The notes under the pieces: model-generated
Databases searched by the model: none
What the model was told of the DNA's origin: nothing
What the model saw: the letters and a program-made list of their open reading frames with translations, nothing else
Assembly: GCA_900466575.1 (NCBI GenBank)
Contig: UBMP01000004.1
Span: forward strand, 62,001 to 126,000
Direction: 5' to 3'
Length of the DNA: 64,000 nt
Source: Hyphomicrobiales bacterium
GTDB lineage: Bacteria; Pseudomonadota; Alphaproteobacteria; Rhizobiales; Rhizobiaceae
Translations under genes and position numbers: made by a program
Part shown: positions 28,254 through 36,008 of the stretch, piece after piece
Layout: every line of letters starts with the position of its first letter
How positions within the stretch are numbered: the stretch's first letter is position 1

Positions 28254-28364
28254 GATGTCTCTCCTTTTATTTCCGTCGACTTATAATCCGATCGACCCGA
28301 TCCGCAAAGCCGCGATCACCGTTCCCGGAAAAGCCACAGGGCCAGTTTTTTGATTGCCTTTTAA

Positions 28365-28386
28365 TTGACGTTCACGTAAACGTAAG
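28365..28386. promoter_or_regulatory. candidate MerR-type (LiuR-like) operator before ETF-QO
   Basis: The sequence holds the dyad-like elements TTGACGTTCACGTAAACG followed by TAAG, with overlapping ACGT cores. Such ACGT-spaced dyads resemble the operators of LiuR, the MerR-family regulator of branched-chain amino acid and acyl-CoA catabolism, whose regulon often includes ETF-quinone oxidoreductase. It sits in the 295-base gap between the SDR and ETF-QO genes; the rest of the gap shows only a 7-bp inverted repeat (GCCTGAC...GTCAGGC, 28477-28500). Confidence 0.4.
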
Positions 28387-28548
28387 TGGATAAATCGTTT
28401 GTAATTTCGCACATGCAAGAATTGCAAAGGATTTGGCGCATCCACGCTCGACAAGGCGCAAAGCCTTTGTCAAAAAGCCTGACAATTTTAATCGTCAGGC
28501 CGCGCGTGGGGCGAACAAGACATCTGCGGCTTGCTAGAGGAGAGACCG

Positions 28549-30213
28549 ATGAGCGGAGAGACAGAACTTCCGGAACGCGAGTCGATGGAATTCGACGTTG
28601 TGATCGTGGGCGCGGGCCCGGCCGGTCTGTCGGCGGCCATCCGTCTGAAACAGGTCAATCCGGAACTGTCCGTCGTCGTCCTGGAAAAGGGCGCGGAAGT
28701 CGGCGCGCATATCCTCTCTGGCGCAGTCGTTGATCCGATCGGCATTGACGCGCTGCTTCCCGGCTGGCGCGAGGAGGAGGGGCATCCCTTCAAAACTGAG
28801 GTAAAGGCCGACCACTTCATGCTGCTCGGCCCGGCGGGCTCTATCCGCCTACCGAATATCCTCATGCCGCCGCTGATGAACAACCACGGCAACTACATCG
28901 TCTCGCTCGGCAATGTCTGCCGCTGGCTGGCGACGAAGGCCGAGGAGCTGGGCGTCGAAATCTATCCGGGCTTTGCCGCTGCCGAAGTGCTCTATAACGA
29001 CGCCGGCGCCGTGATCGGCGTCGCCACCGGCGATATGGGCATCGAAAAGAACGGTGAACCGGGTCCGAACTATGCCCGCGGCATGGCGTTGCTCGGCAAA
29101 TACGTTCTCATTTCGGAAGGCGTGCGCGGCTCAATTGCCAAGCAGCTGATTGCGAAGTTCGACCTCTCCAAGGATCGCGAGCCGCAGAAATTCGGCATCG
29201 GCATCAAGGAACTCTGGGAGGTCAAGCCCGAGAACCACAAGCAGGGTCTCGTCCAGCACTCCTTCGGCTGGCCGCTCGGCATGAAGACCGGTGGCGGCTC
29301 CTTCCTGTATCACCTGGAAGACAACCTCGTCGCCGTAGGCTTCGTGGTGCATCTGAACTACAAGAACCCCTATCTCTTCCCGTTTGAAGAGTTCCAGCGC
29401 TTCAAGACGCATCCGGCGATCCGCGGAACGTTCCAAGGCGGCAAACGCATCTCGTACGGCGCGCGCGCCATCACCGAAGGTGGTTGGCAGTCCGTGCCGA
29501 AGCTCTCCTTCCCCGGCGGCGCGCTGATTGGCTGTTCGGCGGGCTTCGTCAACGTGCCGCGCATCAAGGGCAGCCACAATGCCGTGCTCTCCGGCATGCT
29601 CGCCGCCGACAAGATCGCGGCGGCGATCGCAGCTGGCCGCGCCAATGACGAGCCGGTCGAGATCGAAAACGAATGGCGCGATACGGCGATCGGCAAGGAC
29701 CTCAAGCGCGTGCGCAACGTCAAGCCGCTCTGGTCCAAGTTCGGCACGGCGATCGGCGTGGGGCTGGGCGGTCTCGACATGTGGACGAACCAGCTCTTCG
29801 GCTTCTCGTTCTTCGGCACGCTGAAGCATGGCAAGACGGACGCCGCCTCGCTGGAGCCTGCGTCGCAGCACAAGCCGATCGACTATCCGAAGCCGGACGG
29901 CGTACTCACCTTCGACCGGCTCTCGTCAGTGTTCCTTTCCAACACCAACCACGAGGAAGACCAGCCGGTCCACCTCAAGGTCAAGGACATGGCGCTGCAG
30001 AAGGCGTCCGAACTCGGCGTCTATGCCGGCCCGTCCTCGCGTTACTGTCCGGCGGGCGTCTATGAATGGGTCGAGAAGGACGGCGAGCAGACCTACGTCA
30101 TCAACGCCCAGAACTGCGTCCACTGCAAGACCTGCGACATCAAGGACCCCAACCAGAACATCAACTGGGTTCCGCCGCAGGGTGGCGAAGGGCCTGTTTA
30201 CCCGAATATGTGA
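28549..30213 (+). CDS. electron-transfer flavoprotein:ubiquinone oxidoreductase
   Basis: A 554-residue flavo-iron-sulfur enzyme of the inner membrane face. It carries the FAD fold (VVIVGAGPAGLSAA, residues 18-31) and C-terminal 4Fe-4S ligands in SSRYCPAGVYEW and NCVHCKTCDIKDPNQ. It passes electrons from reduced ETF (acyl-CoA and branched-chain amino acid oxidation) to ubiquinone. The start is ATG 28549 behind agaggag; upstream in-frame start codons lack an SD. No ETF subunit genes are near. A palindromic repeat lies right after the stop. Confidence 0.96.
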   Translation: MSGETELPERESMEFDVVIVGAGPAGLSAAIRLKQVNPELSVVVLEKGAEVGAHILSGAVVDPIGIDALLPGWREEEGHPFKTEVKADHFMLLGPAGSIRLPNILMPPLMNNHGNYIVSLGNVCRWLATKAEELGVEIYPGFAAAEVLYNDAGAVIGVATGDMGIEKNGEPGPNYARGMALLGKYVLISEGVRGSIAKQLIAKFDLSKDREPQKFGIGIKELWEVKPENHKQGLVQHSFGWPLGMKTGGGSFLYHLEDNLVAVGFVVHLNYKNPYLFPFEEFQRFKTHPAIRGTFQGGKRISYGARAITEGGWQSVPKLSFPGGALIGCSAGFVNVPRIKGSHNAVLSGMLAADKIAAAIAAGRANDEPVEIENEWRDTAIGKDLKRVRNVKPLWSKFGTAIGVGLGGLDMWTNQLFGFSFFGTLKHGKTDAASLEPASQHKPIDYPKPDGVLTFDRLSSVFLSNTNHEEDQPVHLKVKDMALQKASELGVYAGPSSRYCPAGVYEWVEKDGEQTYVINAQNCVHCKTCDIKDPNQNINWVPPQGGEGPVYPNM

Positions 30214-30221
30214 TGAGATTT

Positions 30222-30402
30222 CTCCTCTCCCCTTGTGGGAGAGGAAGCAAAATCAGCATCTTAGCTGAAAGCTAAGTGTAAGAAATCGCAGGTGAGGGGG
30301 TGGGTTTTTGGCTTGCGCCGGCAGATACCCCTCACCAAGCTCGCCACGCCAATCGGCTTCGCCTCTTGGGGCGAGCTATCCTCTCCCACAAGGGGAGAGG
30401 AG
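30222..30402. repeat. 181-bp nested palindromic intergenic element
   Basis: The element is bounded by a perfect 24-bp inverted repeat (30222-30245 and 30379-30402, beginning CTCCTCTCCCCTTGTGGGAG). Inside are three smaller hairpins: CTTAGCT-GAA-AGCTAAG (30260-30276), GGTGAGGGG with its partner CCCCTCACC (about 30291-30336), and AGCTCGCC with GGCGAGCT (30338-30345, 30370-30377). It lies exactly between the convergent ETF-QO and MFS genes and resembles the dispersed intergenic palindromic units common in Rhizobiaceae; it may also terminate both genes. Confidence 0.8.
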
Positions 30403-30408
30403 GGGGCA

Positions 30409-31620
30409 TCACCGCCGCGTTGTCATCATCCGCGCCGTCTTTTCCATTCGCCACGACACCGTGAAGATCATCAGCCCGATCAGGCCCAGGAACATGCCGA
30501 CATAGCCGGTTGCGGGATAGCCGAAGCCGAGCGTGACGACGAGGCCGCCGAGCCAGGCGCCGAGTGCATTGGCGACGTTGAAGGCCGAATGCATGGAGGC
30601 TGCGGCGAGTGCCTGCCCCTCTGCCGCGACGTCCATGAGGCGCGTCTGCACGGCAGGACCCGGAGCGAATGTGCAGCCGGTGAAGAAGACGCACAAGCAG
30701 AGCATGTAGGGGTTTGCTGCGGTCAGGCTGAAGAGCAGCATGATCGCCATGTTGAAGATCAGCATCCCCCCGATCGTCCCCATGATCGAGATGTCGGCGA
30801 GTCGCGAACCGACGATATTGCCGACATTCATGCCGACGCCGAAAATCCCCATGATGACGGGTATCCAGACCGGCGACATCTTGGCGACTTCAAGCGCGGT
30901 TGGCGCGACATAGCTGAACACCGCAAACATGCCGCCGAAGCCGGTCGAGGCGATCAGCAGCGTCAGCCAGACCTGCGGACGCGTGAAGGCGACGAGTTCG
31001 CGCTTCATGCTGGCTCCTTCCGCCACGGTGTCGCGCGGGAGGTAGATTGCACAAAGAACGACCGTGACGAGCCCGATCACGCCGACGCCGCCGAAGACGA
31101 CGCGCCAGTTCAGCAGCTGTCCGAAGAAGGACATGATCGGCGTGCCGGCAAGTGTGGCGACCGTCAGGCCGAGCATCATCCAGCCTACGGCGCGCGCCCG
31201 CATGCCGACGGGCACAAGCGAAGCCGAAACGAGCGCGGCGACGCCGAAATAGGCGCCATGGGGCAGGCCGGTGAGAAAGCGCAGGACCGTGAAACTGGCA
31301 AAAGTGGGAGCAAGAGAGCTCAGGATATTGCCGAGCGCAAAGACGCCCATGAGGCTCAGCAGCAGGTTCCGCCGCGAGAGTTTGGCGCCCAGCATCGCAA
31401 TGATGGGTGCGCCAACGACGACGCCCAGCGCATAGGCGCTGATGACATAGCCCGCCTGCGGGGCCGTCACGTTGAATGCCGTCGCGATATCCGGCAATAC
31501 GCCCATGACGGCGAATTCACCCGTGCCGATGCCGAACCCGCCGACGGCTAGCGCCAAAATGACAAGCGCGACTTCAAAGCGGGTATAGGTGCGGGGTGCA
31601 GCCTCTTCGGTCGCAGGCAT
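30409..31620 (-). CDS. MFS transporter, DHA1/AraJ-type
   Basis: A 403-residue protein with twelve predicted TM helices. The DHA1 landmarks are GFGIGTGEFAVMGVLPDIA in TM1, the loop GAKLSRRNLLL (motif A), and GMLIFNMAIMLLF. The family exports drugs, sugars or amino acids; specificity is unknown. ATG 31620 is used, but it has no clear SD, and TTG codons at 31647 or 31677 are possible starts. A perfect 24-bp dyad lies 102 bases upstream and may be its operator. Confidence 0.85.
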   Translation of the reverse strand: MPATEEAAPRTYTRFEVALVILALAVGGFGIGTGEFAVMGVLPDIATAFNVTAPQAGYVISAYALGVVVGAPIIAMLGAKLSRRNLLLSLMGVFALGNILSSLAPTFASFTVLRFLTGLPHGAYFGVAALVSASLVPVGMRARAVGWMMLGLTVATLAGTPIMSFFGQLLNWRVVFGGVGVIGLVTVVLCAIYLPRDTVAEGASMKRELVAFTRPQVWLTLLIASTGFGGMFAVFSYVAPTALEVAKMSPVWIPVIMGIFGVGMNVGNIVGSRLADISIMGTIGGMLIFNMAIMLLFSLTAANPYMLCLCVFFTGCTFAPGPAVQTRLMDVAAEGQALAAASMHSAFNVANALGAWLGGLVVTLGFGYPATGYVGMFLGLIGLMIFTVSWRMEKTARMMTTRR

Positions 31621-31721
31621 GGAATCGGTGCAAACGGAATCGCTCAAAACGCGGTCTCTCGGAAAATATGCACGCAACGCGCTGGGCGCGCGGCGTCAAA
31701 CACGGGGATGTAAGGTATCGA

Positions 31722-31745
31722 CAATCGAACGAATTGGTTCGATTG
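31722..31745. promoter_or_regulatory. 24-bp dyad operator candidate upstream of the MFS gene
   Basis: CAATCGAAC-gaattg-GTTCGATTG, perfect 9-bp arms. It lies in the 192-base gap between the second SDR and the MFS gene, both read leftwards. Size and symmetry suit a TetR- or LysR-type dimer; no regulator gene is adjacent. Confidence 0.5.
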
Positions 31746-31812
31746 CCTTAGGGGTAGCAGAAGCGCTGAGGCACGTAAAGCAGATATTGCGTTGCAGCAA
31801 TCTCTCTCGCCC

Positions 31813-32517
31813 TCAGATCGAGCGCATGATCCCGCCATCGACGCGGAGATTCTGACCGGTGATATAGCCGCCGCCCGCCGAGGCAAGGAAGCCGACGGTC
31901 GCGGCGATTTCATCCATCGAGCCATATCGGCCCATCGGGATTTTCTCTCGCCGCTCGTCCTTTTCAGGGAGGCTGTCGATGTATCCGGGCAGGATGTTGT
32001 TCATGCGGATATTATCGACCGCATATTTGTCGGCGAAGAGCTTGGTGAACGCGGCGAGACCGGCGCGGAACACGCCCGAGGTCGGAAACTGCGCGTCCGG
32101 CTCGAAGGCCCAGGCGGTGGAGATATTGATGATTGCGCCGCCGCCCTGCGCCTGCATGAGCGGCGTGACGAGGCGCGTCGGGCGGATGACGTTGAGCAGG
32201 TAATAGTCCATCCCGAGATGCCAGTCCTCATCCGAAATGTCGAGAACCGGGCCTTTGGGGCCGTGACCGGCGCTGTTGACAAGTACATCGACGCGCCCGA
32301 AGCGTCCCAGCGCCAGATCGACAAACCGCTTGACGTCGTCGGCCGAAAGATTGGACCCGGTGACGCCCAGTCCGCCGAGCTCGGCCGCCAGTGCTTCGCC
32401 CTTGCCGGAGGAGGAGAGGACCGCGACCTTGTAGCCATCGGCCGCGAGCTTTCGGGCCGCTGCTGCGCCCATGCCACTGCCGCCTGCCGTAATCAGCGCC
32501 ACTTTCGAACCGGTCAT
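31813..32517 (-). CDS. second SDR-family oxidoreductase with atypical active site
   Basis: A 234-residue short-chain dehydrogenase. Coenzyme motif TAGGSGMG, structural motif VNSAGHG and the catalytic segment NISTAWAFEPDAQFPT followed by SGVFRAGL are visible. As in the other SDR of this window, the YxxxK dyad is replaced by SxxxR (SGVFR). The C-terminal TGQNLRVDGG is standard. Substrate is unknown. It lies 70 bases upstream of nothing on its strand except the quinone-oxidoreductase-like gene, which ends just behind its start. Confidence 0.85.
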   Translation of the reverse strand: MTGSKVALITAGGSGMGAAAARKLAADGYKVAVLSSSGKGEALAAELGGLGVTGSNLSADDVKRFVDLALGRFGRVDVLVNSAGHGPKGPVLDISDEDWHLGMDYYLLNVIRPTRLVTPLMQAQGGGAIINISTAWAFEPDAQFPTSGVFRAGLAAFTKLFADKYAVDNIRMNNILPGYIDSLPEKDERREKIPMGRYGSMDEIAATVGFLASAGGGYITGQNLRVDGGIMRSI

Positions 32518-32587
32518 CGCAATCCTCCATTTCGACGCGCGGCGAAACTCTCCGCGCGCCTCGTTCTATACGCGGCTTCATCGGGCT

Positions 32588-33601
32588 TTAGAACCCCGCC
32601 AGCACCAGCTTCCCCTTCGTTCTGTTCGTCTCGATCAGGGCATGCGCTTTCTTGAGATTAGCCGCGTTGATGGTTCCCAGCACGTCCGTGAGCGTCGTGC
32701 GGATGGTGCCTGCCTCGACAAGGCCCGCAACCTCATTGAGCAGCTGATGCTGCTGTTCGATATCTGCGGTCAGGTAGAGCGGGCGCGTGAACATCATTTC
32801 CCAATGCACGGAAACCGCCTTTGACTTGAATGGCATGATGTTGAAGCTCGCCGGATCGTCGATCAGCGCATAACGTCCCTGCGGCGCAATCAGCGTTGCG
32901 ACCTCGCTGACATAGGTGTCGGACTGGTTCGTGGAGAAGACATAGCCCGGCTGACCGATCTCCAAAGCCTCGACCTGCGCGGCAAGGGGCTTTGTGTGGT
33001 CGATGACATGATGCGCTCCAAGGGTCTTGACCCACTCCATCGTCTCAGGCCGCGAGGCCGTCGCAATCACGGTGAGGTTTGTCAGGCCACGGGCCAACTG
33101 GATCGTCATGGACCCAACGCCGCCAGCGCCGCCAATGACGAGCAGGGCGTTTTCAGCGCCCGGCACAGCCTCGCGAACTCTCAGCCGGTCGAACAGCGCC
33201 TCGTAGGCGGTGATGGTCGTGAGCGGCAGGGCGGCCGCTTCCGGGAAATCGAGATTGCCGGGCATCCTGCCGACGATCCGCTCGTCCACCAGCTGAAATT
33301 CCGCGTTCGAACCCTGACGGTTGATCGCACCTGCATGGTAAACACGGTCGCCCGGCTTGAAGAGCCGGGTCTCTGGCCCCGTCTTCACGACAACGCCGGC
33401 CGCGTCCCAGCCGAGAACGAACGGTTGACCGTTCGGGGGCGGCCGGTGCCCGCGCACCTTGACATCCACCGGGTTGACGGACACCGCCTTTATCTCGACC
33501 AGAATGTCCCGGCCTGCCGGTTCCGGCATCGGCAGTTCAAGATCAATCAACGAGTTTTGATCGGAAATCGGCAGTGGCTGTGAATAGGCGACGGCACGCA
33601 T
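32588..33601 (-). CDS. zinc-type alcohol dehydrogenase/quinone oxidoreductase-like protein
   Basis: A 337-residue MDR-superfamily oxidoreductase. The N-terminal GroES-like part contains VSVNPVDVKVRG and VLGWDAAGVVV, and the nucleotide-binding motif is VIGGAGGVGSMTIQLA. The Cys cluster of the structural zinc site is lacking, as in the quinone oxidoreductase branch. The start at 33601 has aggag 5 bases upstream and begins MRAVAYSQP. It is divergent from an HxlR-type regulator, an arrangement known for redox- or aldehyde/quinone-induced reductases. Confidence 0.88.
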   Translation of the reverse strand: MRAVAYSQPLPISDQNSLIDLELPMPEPAGRDILVEIKAVSVNPVDVKVRGHRPPPNGQPFVLGWDAAGVVVKTGPETRLFKPGDRVYHAGAINRQGSNAEFQLVDERIVGRMPGNLDFPEAAALPLTTITAYEALFDRLRVREAVPGAENALLVIGGAGGVGSMTIQLARGLTNLTVIATASRPETMEWVKTLGAHHVIDHTKPLAAQVEALEIGQPGYVFSTNQSDTYVSEVATLIAPQGRYALIDDPASFNIMPFKSKAVSVHWEMMFTRPLYLTADIEQQHQLLNEVAGLVEAGTIRTTLTDVLGTINAANLKKAHALIETNRTKGKLVLAGF

Positions 33602-33637
33602 GGTCTTCTCCTGTGTTTGAAAGACAGGCGCTATTAA

Positions 33638-33687
33638 GGTACTAAAGAAGAAAGCTGCAAGAATGCACATTTTTGGCCAGTAGTACC
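33638..33687. promoter_or_regulatory. inverted GGTACTA/TAGTACC repeats in the HxlR-reductase intergenic region
   Basis: Two exact inverted half-sites, GGTACTA at 33638-33644 and TAGTACC at 33681-33687, lie between the divergent genes. HxlR-type regulators often bind such GTAC-containing dyads, so this is a likely shared operator. Confidence 0.5.
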
Positions 33688-33704
33688 AAAAAGGATACTG
33701 TTAC

Positions 33705-34124
33705 ATGTCTCGACCCAGAGCCAAGCTCGTCAAGGATTTCCCCGGTTGTGCCGTCGAGGCCGCCCTGAGTTTCATCGACGGCAAGTGGAAAGGCGTCCTG
33801 CTTTTCCATCTTCTGTCCGGCACGCAGCGCTTCAACGAACTGCGCCGGAAGCTGCCGTCTGTCACGCAGCGCATGCTGACCCGCCAGTTGCGCGAGCTGG
33901 AGGAGGCCGGTCTGGTGCGCCGCACGGTTCATCCAGTCGTACCGCCGCATGTCGATTACGACCTCACGCCGCTGGGGCGAAGCATGGAGCCGGTGATCCA
34001 GGCGCTCGCCATCTGGGGCAAGACCTATGTCTTCTGCGGGGAGGAGGGCGCGCGGGTCATTTTGCCCGAAGATCAGACGGAACTTCAGGGGGCCGCTCTG
34101 CGTTTCTTCGCCAAGACGGCATAA
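33705..34124 (+). CDS. HxlR-family transcriptional regulator
   Basis: A 139-residue winged-helix regulator. The HxlR signature covers ALSFIDGKWKGVLLFHLL, RFNELRRKLPSVTQRMLT, and ELEEAGLVRR followed by PPHVDYDLTPLG. Cys15 (FPGCAVEA) occupies the position of the redox-sensing Cys of HypR/QorR-type members. It is divergent from the quinone-oxidoreductase-like gene and probably controls it, with derepression by thiol-reactive electrophiles as the likely signal. Confidence 0.9.
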   Translation: MSRPRAKLVKDFPGCAVEAALSFIDGKWKGVLLFHLLSGTQRFNELRRKLPSVTQRMLTRQLRELEEAGLVRRTVHPVVPPHVDYDLTPLGRSMEPVIQALAIWGKTYVFCGEEGARVILPEDQTELQGAALRFFAKTA

Positions 34125-34148
34125 AAAAACCGGCTCGCGGGAGCCGGT
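34123..34148 (-). terminator. Rho-independent terminator of the DUF2778 gene
   Basis: ACCGGCTC-gcgg-GAGCCGGT hairpin followed, on the minus strand, by a run of seven T. It overlaps the HxlR stop codon, so it may also serve the plus strand weakly. Confidence 0.8.
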
Positions 34149-34174
34149 ATGTTGAATTCGGTCGAAGGAAACGT

Positions 34175-35365
34175 TCAGCCGCCGAAGAGAGAGGCGAGGA
34201 AGTTCTTCTTGCCCCCTGTCGGCGCGTCGCTTCCGAGGCTTTCGACGACGACGATGGTGTGAACTTCGCCGCGCTTGTAGTACTTCAGGAAGCTGTAATA
34301 GTCCTTGAAGGCGATACAACCTGCGGAGTCACCCGGACGGCGACGGAGATAGGTATGTGTCAGGATCCCGTCGCGGCCGAACATGCGGCTGCGATCCTGC
34401 GGCGTCATGCGAAGTGCCGGCACCCCGTGGAACGGGCTCTCGCGCATGGAAAGCTTGTATGTATTCGGCGGCGTCGGACCCTTGGTCTTGACGTTCTTAT
34501 ACTTGGGATTGTCGCGATACTGGCCAAGACCCGAATGGGCCTCGAACTTCGTTCCGTCCGGCATGTAGACCGTCTTCGCGGTGATGTCATAGATGGCAAC
34601 GCCAGCCTGCATCTTCGGCGCGACGGCAGCCTTGCGCGGCAGGCCGATGTCTTCGTTGTCGGTTTGCGGGCTCGCATAAGCGAGCACCTGCTTCGGTGCA
34701 TCCGCCTTGGACGTGGCAGGCGTAGCCGGCGGCTTGGGCCAGCCTTCGGGACGGGCCATTGGCAGCGGCGCGTCGAAATCGGGCTCCTGCATGACCACTT
34801 TGAAGCGGTTTTCTGCGCTGTCCGGCGTGACGAGGCTGGCCACCTGCTGTTCGGCCTGCGGTTTCTGCGGAATGGAGGCGGTGGCGACAGCCGGCTCGGC
34901 ATCGATCTGCGGCGCAGCGGTGGGCGTCGGAACGCTGGCAAGACGCAGCATGTTCTGCATGTCAGCCTGGGCAAAAACCTCTGCCTTCTTCGGCAGAACC
35001 GGCACATCGACGGAAGCCACGGCTTCGCGCGGGGGGACCGTGAAGGACTTGGCCGCATGCGTGACGACGGCATCAGCCACGAAGGGATAAAGGCGCGAAG
35101 ATTTTTCGGTGCGGATGTTGCGTGCCTCGTACTGCTCCTTGGTCGGAGGCAGAGGATCGCTCAGCGTCAGGCGGATCTTGCTCGTTTCAGCAGGCGCCTT
35201 ATGCGTGGATGTAACGGTGGCGAATGCGATCAACAGCGCTGTCGCGCCCGTTGCTGCAATAGCCGCTCCCTGGGACATGCTCAATCCGGTAGCCTTCGTC
35301 GCTTTCGCCTTTTGCGGACGGGCTTGCGCCCCGAACCTGCCGGCGATATCTGCCACATTTGCCAT
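34175..35365 (-). CDS. membrane-anchored DUF2778 (Tlde1-type L,D-transpeptidase-like) protein
   Basis: A 396-residue protein. After a basic cytoplasmic start comes one TM segment (about 32-52, GAAIAATGATALLIAFATV), then a long Pro/Ala-rich periplasmic linker (about 55-260), and a C-terminal DUF2778 domain. Its motifs are KFEAHSGLGQYRDNP, ILTHTYLRRRPGD and SAGCIAF, which give the His and Cys expected of an L,D-transpeptidase-like active site. The related Tlde1 domain is a type VI effector, but this protein is fused to its own anchor, with no immunity or secretion gene nearby, so a housekeeping peptidoglycan role is more likely. ATG 35365 with ggag upstream is preferred to GTG 35380. Confidence 0.8.
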   Translation of the reverse strand: MANVADIAGRFGAQARPQKAKATKATGLSMSQGAAIAATGATALLIAFATVTSTHKAPAETSKIRLTLSDPLPPTKEQYEARNIRTEKSSRLYPFVADAVVTHAAKSFTVPPREAVASVDVPVLPKKAEVFAQADMQNMLRLASVPTPTAAPQIDAEPAVATASIPQKPQAEQQVASLVTPDSAENRFKVVMQEPDFDAPLPMARPEGWPKPPATPATSKADAPKQVLAYASPQTDNEDIGLPRKAAVAPKMQAGVAIYDITAKTVYMPDGTKFEAHSGLGQYRDNPKYKNVKTKGPTPPNTYKLSMRESPFHGVPALRMTPQDRSRMFGRDGILTHTYLRRRPGDSAGCIAFKDYYSFLKYYKRGEVHTIVVVESLGSDAPTGGKKNFLASLFGG

Positions 35366-35609
35366 TAAACTCGGCTCCACTCGTTACGCAGACCCGCGAT
35401 GAGAGGCGAAAAGCCACGCGGGGAACTGATGAGCCTAGTGTGACAAACTATGGTAACCAAATGGTTTACGAGGCCTTCTGAATTGTAACTACGCCTTAAA
35501 GCAACGCCTAAAGATAGGACGTTATTGGCCTTTTTGCGGCGTTCGTCAACAGAAGCGGCCTTGTGCAGCCGTGTTTTGGTTACTGGCCCTCGTCGAAATA
35601 CCAAAAAGC

Positions 35610-35638
35610 AAAAACCGCGCCGGAGCAGCCGACGCGGT
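35610..35638 (-). terminator. terminator of the SEL1 transcript
   Basis: A stem of ACCGCG and CGG paired with CCG and CGCGGT (two single-base bulges) around AGCAG, followed on the minus strand by T-runs (TTTTTGCTTTTTGG). It lies about 110 bases beyond the SEL1 stop. Confidence 0.65.
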
Positions 35639-35766
35639 CATGAATATGCGAGAGCTTGCTTGCGCGAAGCATTCTGTCCCTTGTCGGGCTTCTTCTTCTT
35701 GTCGATATCTGGTGGGGCGATCACGCGGCGATCCGATCTACTTCGGATCAGTGCATGGTCATCCAT
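35638..35766 (-). CDS. possible 42-residue basic protein overlapping the SEL1 gene end
   Basis: An ATG frame of 42 codons starts inside the last codons of the SEL1 gene (19 bases overlap) and ends at the base of the terminator hairpin. It is very basic, with IDKKKKPDKGQNASRKQ. The fit of its stop to the terminator suggests translation, but no SD is clear and an alternative GTG start at 35724 exists. It may be chance. Confidence 0.25.
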   Translation of the reverse strand: MDDHALIRSRSDRRVIAPPDIDKKKKPDKGQNASRKQALAYS

Positions 35767-36008
35767 TCGCGCGCTTCGCGGAGCGCCTGGGCGAGCTGCA
35801 TCTTGGTCATGGTCGCTGAGAGATCGGCGCGCAGCGAGGCGGCTCGGTCGGAACCCTTGATGGCGGCAATGTTCAGCCACTTGTGCGCGGCGACCAGGTC
35901 CACAGCGCAGCCACGGCCGGCGGCATACATCAGACCCATTTCGCAGAAGACGTCCGCGCGGGTTTCGCAGCCCATCGTCGACGTTTCGTTCATTTCAAAT
36001 CGTGCCAT
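35748..36008 (-). CDS. SEL1-like repeat small protein
   Basis: An 86-residue protein consisting mainly of one Sel1 repeat (VFCEMGLMYAAGRGCAVDLV then AAHKWLNIAAIKGSDRAA), followed by a helical tail ending EAREWMTMH. Sel1 repeats mediate protein contacts. The protein is conserved in Rhizobiaceae as far as I recall, without a known role. The start MARFEMNET has a weak upstream SD. It is followed by a separate terminator. Confidence 0.8.
   Translation of the reverse strand: MARFEMNETSTMGCETRADVFCEMGLMYAAGRGCAVDLVAAHKWLNIAAIKGSDRAASLRADLSATMTKMQLAQALREAREWMTMH

Noticed and set aside
34175-35365. T6SS effector with immunity gene
   Set aside because: The protein has its own membrane anchor and linker; no immunity or T6SS gene is near.
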